Of a stretch of 64,000 bases of DNA, positions 61,666 through 64,000 are shown piece by piece. Both the position numbers and the translations under genes were made by a program. The DNA comes from Novispirillum itersonii subsp. itersonii ATCC 12639 (lineage in GTDB: Bacteria > Pseudomonadota > Alphaproteobacteria > Rhodospirillales > Rhodospirillaceae). The stretch covers positions 248,001 through 312,000 of the forward strand of contig NZ_KB907338.1 of NCBI RefSeq assembly GCF_000381985.1, given 5' to 3'. The notes beneath the pieces were generated by a model. That model worked only from the letters and a program-made list of their open reading frames with translations. It was not told where the DNA came from and did not search any database. Each line of letters starts with the position of its first letter. Position 1 is the stretch's first letter.

Positions 61666-62172
61666 TCAGTGATCGTGCCGGAACGCCATTTTATCCAGCC
61701 ACGCCAGCAGCAGGGCAGACACCACGAAGGTCATATGAATGATGACCAGCCACATCAGCGTGCTGGTGTCGGTCTTGCTGGTGTTCATAAAGGCTTTCAG
61801 CAGGTGGATCGACGAAATGGCGACGATCGAGGCGGCAACCTTCAGCTTCAGCGTGCCGGAATCCAGCTTGCCGACCCAGGACAGTTTTTCGGCTTTTTCA
61901 TCCAGATCAATCCGGCTGACGAAGTTTTCGTAGCCGGAGATAATCACCATGATGATCAGATTGGCGACCAGGGTCAGGTCAATCAGGGCCAGAGCCACCA
62001 GAATCAGATCGGTTTCCGCCATTTCCAGAATGTGCGGTGCCAGATGGATCAGTTCCTGAAAGAATTTTACGGCAAACAGCACCAGCAGCAGCGTCATCCC
62101 CAGATACATCGGGGTCAGCAGCCAGCGGCTGGCGAACAGGGTGCGTTCGATAAAGACTTCGATCAGTTTCAT
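61666..62172 (-). CDS. UPF0114 (YqhA/TIGR00645) membrane protein
   Basis: A 168-residue membrane protein with four helices: [20 protein letters not shown] at the N-terminus is the family signature; [27 protein letters not shown] is the next conserved piece, and the tail ends KMAFRHDH. The family is of unknown function. Transcribed alone. Confidence 0.9.
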   Translation of the reverse strand: MKLIEVFIERTLFASRWLLTPMYLGMTLLLVLFAVKFFQELIHLAPHILEMAETDLILVALALIDLTLVANLIIMVIISGYENFVSRIDLDEKAEKLSWVGKLDSGTLKLKVAASIVAISSIHLLKAFMNTSKTDTSTLMWLVIIHMTFVVSALLLAWLDKMAFRHDH

Positions 62173-62295
62173 GGGGCAGTGGCGGTCCCGGCGCAGTGAA
62201 AACGGCTTTGCGACGCAGCATAGCCGGATTTTGAGTGACTCGGAAGATCGTGGGGATTACGGAACGTCCGCGGGCAGGGGCGGGCCGGGCAGAAA

Positions 62296-62322
62296 AAAGG
62301 CCCGCCGGAGGGGCGGGCCTTT
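62296..62322 (-). terminator. Terminator of ettA
   Basis: AAAGGCCCGCC (62296-62306) pairs perfectly with GGCGGGCCTTT (62312-62322); the A-run before it becomes a minus-strand T-run. Confidence 0.85.
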
Positions 62323-62331
62323 GATCAGGAA

Positions 62332-64000
62332 TTAACGGTGCACCGGCTTGTACTTGATGCGGTGCGGCTGCTCGGCATCAGAGCCGAGGCGGCGCTTTTT
62401 ATCCGCTTCGTAGTCTTCGAAGTTGCCTTCAAACCATTCCACATGGCTGTTGCCTTCAAAGGCCAGAATGTGGGTGGCGACACGGTCAAGGAACCAGCGA
62501 TCGTGGGAGATGACCACGGCGCAGCCGGGGAAGTCGAGCAGGGCGTCTTCCAGAGCGCGCAGGGTATCAACGTCAAGGTCGTTGGTCGGTTCGTCAAGCA
62601 GCAGGACGTTGGCGCCGGACTTCAGCATCTTGGCGAGATGGACGCGGTTGCGTTCCCCGCCCGACAGCTGGCTCAGCTTCTTCTGCTGATCGCCGCCACG
62701 GAAGTTGAAGGAGCCGACATAGGCACGCGACTGGATCTTGCGCTTGCCAAGGTCAATTTCGTCATGACCGCCGGAGATTTCTTCCCACACGGTCTTGTTG
62801 TCGTCCAGCGCGTCGCGGCTCTGGTCAACATAGCCGAGCTTGACGGTCTCCCCGATACGGACACTGCCGCTGTCGGGCTGTTCGGCCCCGGTCAGCATCT
62901 TGAACAGGGTGGTCTTACCGGCACCGTTCGGGCCGATGACGCCGACGATGCCGCCCGGCGGCAGACGGAACGACAGGTTTTCGATCAGCAGACGGTCGCC
63001 GAACGACTTGGTCAGGTTTTCCGCTTCGATCACCACGCCACCCAGACGTTCCGGGGTCGGGATCACGATCTGCGCGGTGCCCGGCTGACGGTCGGCAGAC
63101 TTGGCCACCAGATCGTCGAACGCGGTGATACGCGCCTTCTGCTTGGCCTGACGGCCCTTCGGGTTGGAACGGATCCACTCCAGTTCCTGCGAGATGGTGC
63201 GCTGACGGGCAGCTTCTTCGCGCTGTTCCTGTTCCAGACGCTTCTGCTTCTGTTCCAGCCACGAGGAATAGTTGCCTTCGTACGGAATGCCACGGCCCCG
63301 GTCCAGTTCCAGGATCCAGCCGGTGACATTGTCGAGGAAGTAGCGGTCGTGGGTGACGGCGACGACGGTGCCTTCATATTCTTCAAGGAAGCGTTCCAGC
63401 CACCACACCGATTCGGCGTCAAGGTGGTTGGTCGGTTCGTCGAGCAGCAGCATGTCGGGGCGCGACAGCAGCAGGCGGGCCAGCGCCACACGGCGCTTTT
63501 CACCGCCGGACAGCTTGGTCACCTCAGCGGCGCCATCGGGGCAGCGCAGCGCGTCCATGGCGATTTCGACCTTGCGCTCGACATCCCAGCCATCGCAGGC
63601 GTCGATCTTTTCCTGCAGGTTGCCCTGTTCTTCCAGCAGGGCATTCATCTCGTCGTCGTCGCTGACGTCGGCGAACTTGGCAGAGACTTCGTCAAAGCGC
63701 TGGCGCAGGGCGTAGACTTCGCCGACGCCTTCCATGACGTTTTCCAGCACGGTCTTCTTCGGGTCCAGATGCGGTTCCTGCTGCAGGAAGCCGACGCGCA
63801 CGCCGTCCGCCGCCCAGGCCTCGCCGCTGTATTCCTTATCCACACCGGCCATGATGCGCAGCAGGGTCGACTTACCGGCGCCGTTGTAGCCCAGCACGCC
63901 GATCTTGGCACCCGGCAGGAACGACAGGTACACCCCTTCCACCACCTTTTTGCCACCGGGATAGATCTTGGTCAGGTCCCGCATGGTGTAGATGTATTGA
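62332..64000 (-). CDS. ettA: EttA, energy-dependent translational throttle ABC-F protein (5' partial)
   Basis: A soluble ABC-F protein with two ATPase domains: Walker A GYNGAGKS and GPNGAGKT, signatures LSGGEKRR and [27 protein letters not shown] and [19 protein letters not shown]. The second pair and the PtIM linker ([21 protein letters not shown]) match EttA, which gates the first elongation steps according to ATP/ADP. The frame continues past the ATG at 63984 (QYIYT precedes the [11 protein letters not shown] sequence), as EttA N-termini need, so the true start lies beyond the window. Confidence 0.93.
   Translation of the reverse strand, partial: QYIYTMRDLTKIYPGGKKVVEGVYLSFLPGAKIGVLGYNGAGKSTLLRIMAGVDKEYSGEAWAADGVRVGFLQQEPHLDPKKTVLENVMEGVGEVYALRQRFDEVSAKFADVSDDDEMNALLEEQGNLQEKIDACDGWDVERKVEIAMDALRCPDGAAEVTKLSGGEKRRVALARLLLSRPDMLLLDEPTNHLDAESVWWLERFLEEYEGTVVAVTHDRYFLDNVTGWILELDRGRGIPYEGNYSSWLEQKQKRLEQEQREEAARQRTISQELEWIRSNPKGRQAKQKARITAFDDLVAKSADRQPGTAQIVIPTPERLGGVVIEAENLTKSFGDRLLIENLSFRLPPGGIVGVIGPNGAGKTTLFKMLTGAEQPDSGSVRIGETVKLGYVDQSRDALDDNKTVWEEISGGHDEIDLGKRKIQSRAYVGSFNFRGGDQQKKLSQLSGGERNRVHLAKMLKSGANVLLLDEPTNDLDVDTLRALEDALLDFPGCAVVISHDRWFLDRVATHILAFEGNSHVEWFEGNFEDYEADKKRRLGSDAEQPHRIKYKPVHR

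Overview
The window is a high-GC, gene-dense chromosomal segment from an alphaproteobacterium. TrcR (DUF1013), a DUF1192 protein and two DUF1127 proteins point to that class, and the general gene content suggests a Rhodospirillales-type organism; the order-level placement is an inference. About 50 protein genes are supported. I saw no rRNA, tRNA, CRISPR array, transposase or integrase. Two genes run off the window ends: an FAD-linked oxidase on the left and ettA on the right.

Layout: 1-3.2 kb, oxidase and chemoreceptor. 3.3-11.5 kb, a minus-strand yersiniabactin/pyochelin-type siderophore uptake locus (MFS permease, FyuA-like TonB receptor, YbtA/PchR-like AraC regulator, two YbtPQ-like ABC half-transporters) with a convincing Fur box but no siderophore biosynthesis genes. 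11.7-15.8 kb, envelope quality control (DegP-like protease with a sigma-32-like promoter, HflC, HflK). 16.1-24.1 kb, Mrp/ApbC, an orphan NHLP-type leader-peptide protein, a single-domain response regulator, FolA-ThyA, an ABC-F protein, Ndk and an aspartate aminotransferase. 24.3-31.1 kb, an LprI-domain protein, an M55 peptidase, an AlkD-like HEAT protein, a secreted HExxH protein, a TPR-glycosyltransferase of visibly lower GC, an EVE protein and a YitT-type membrane protein. 31-39 kb, regulator/target pairs: Lrp with an aromatic aminotransferase, LysR with a nitrilase, MocR with a DMT permease, plus an MFS permease. 38.8-43 kb, copper uptake (DUF2946-like protein and OprC-like receptor), then TetR with an alpha/beta hydrolase. 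43-49.9 kb, TrcR, quinone oxidoreductase, DUF1192 protein, 3-hydroxybutyrate dehydrogenase, TldD, and LysR with an aldo/keto reductase. 49.9-53.4 kb, MipA, an AraC regulator and two DUF1127 genes. 53.9-64 kb, aminopeptidase P, an unknown protein, an orphan homodimeric 2-oxoacid dehydrogenase E1, LysR with MFS, a UPF0114 protein and EttA.

The best candidate for something undescribed is the 112-residue protein at 17662-18000. It has the nitrile-hydratase-like leader (NHLP) architecture ending in Gly-Gly, followed by a 21-residue Pro/Lys-rich tail without cysteine. It sits alone between two terminators, behind a CRP/FNR-type palindrome, with no maturation or C39-peptidase export gene in the window. 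Other notable signals are in-frame tandem repeats that build the signal peptide of the siderophore receptor and an insertion next to the Q-loop of its ABC partner; a 42-bp element shared upstream of both DUF1127 genes; direct repeats in the mipA control region; and the E1 enzyme with no E2/E3 partner.
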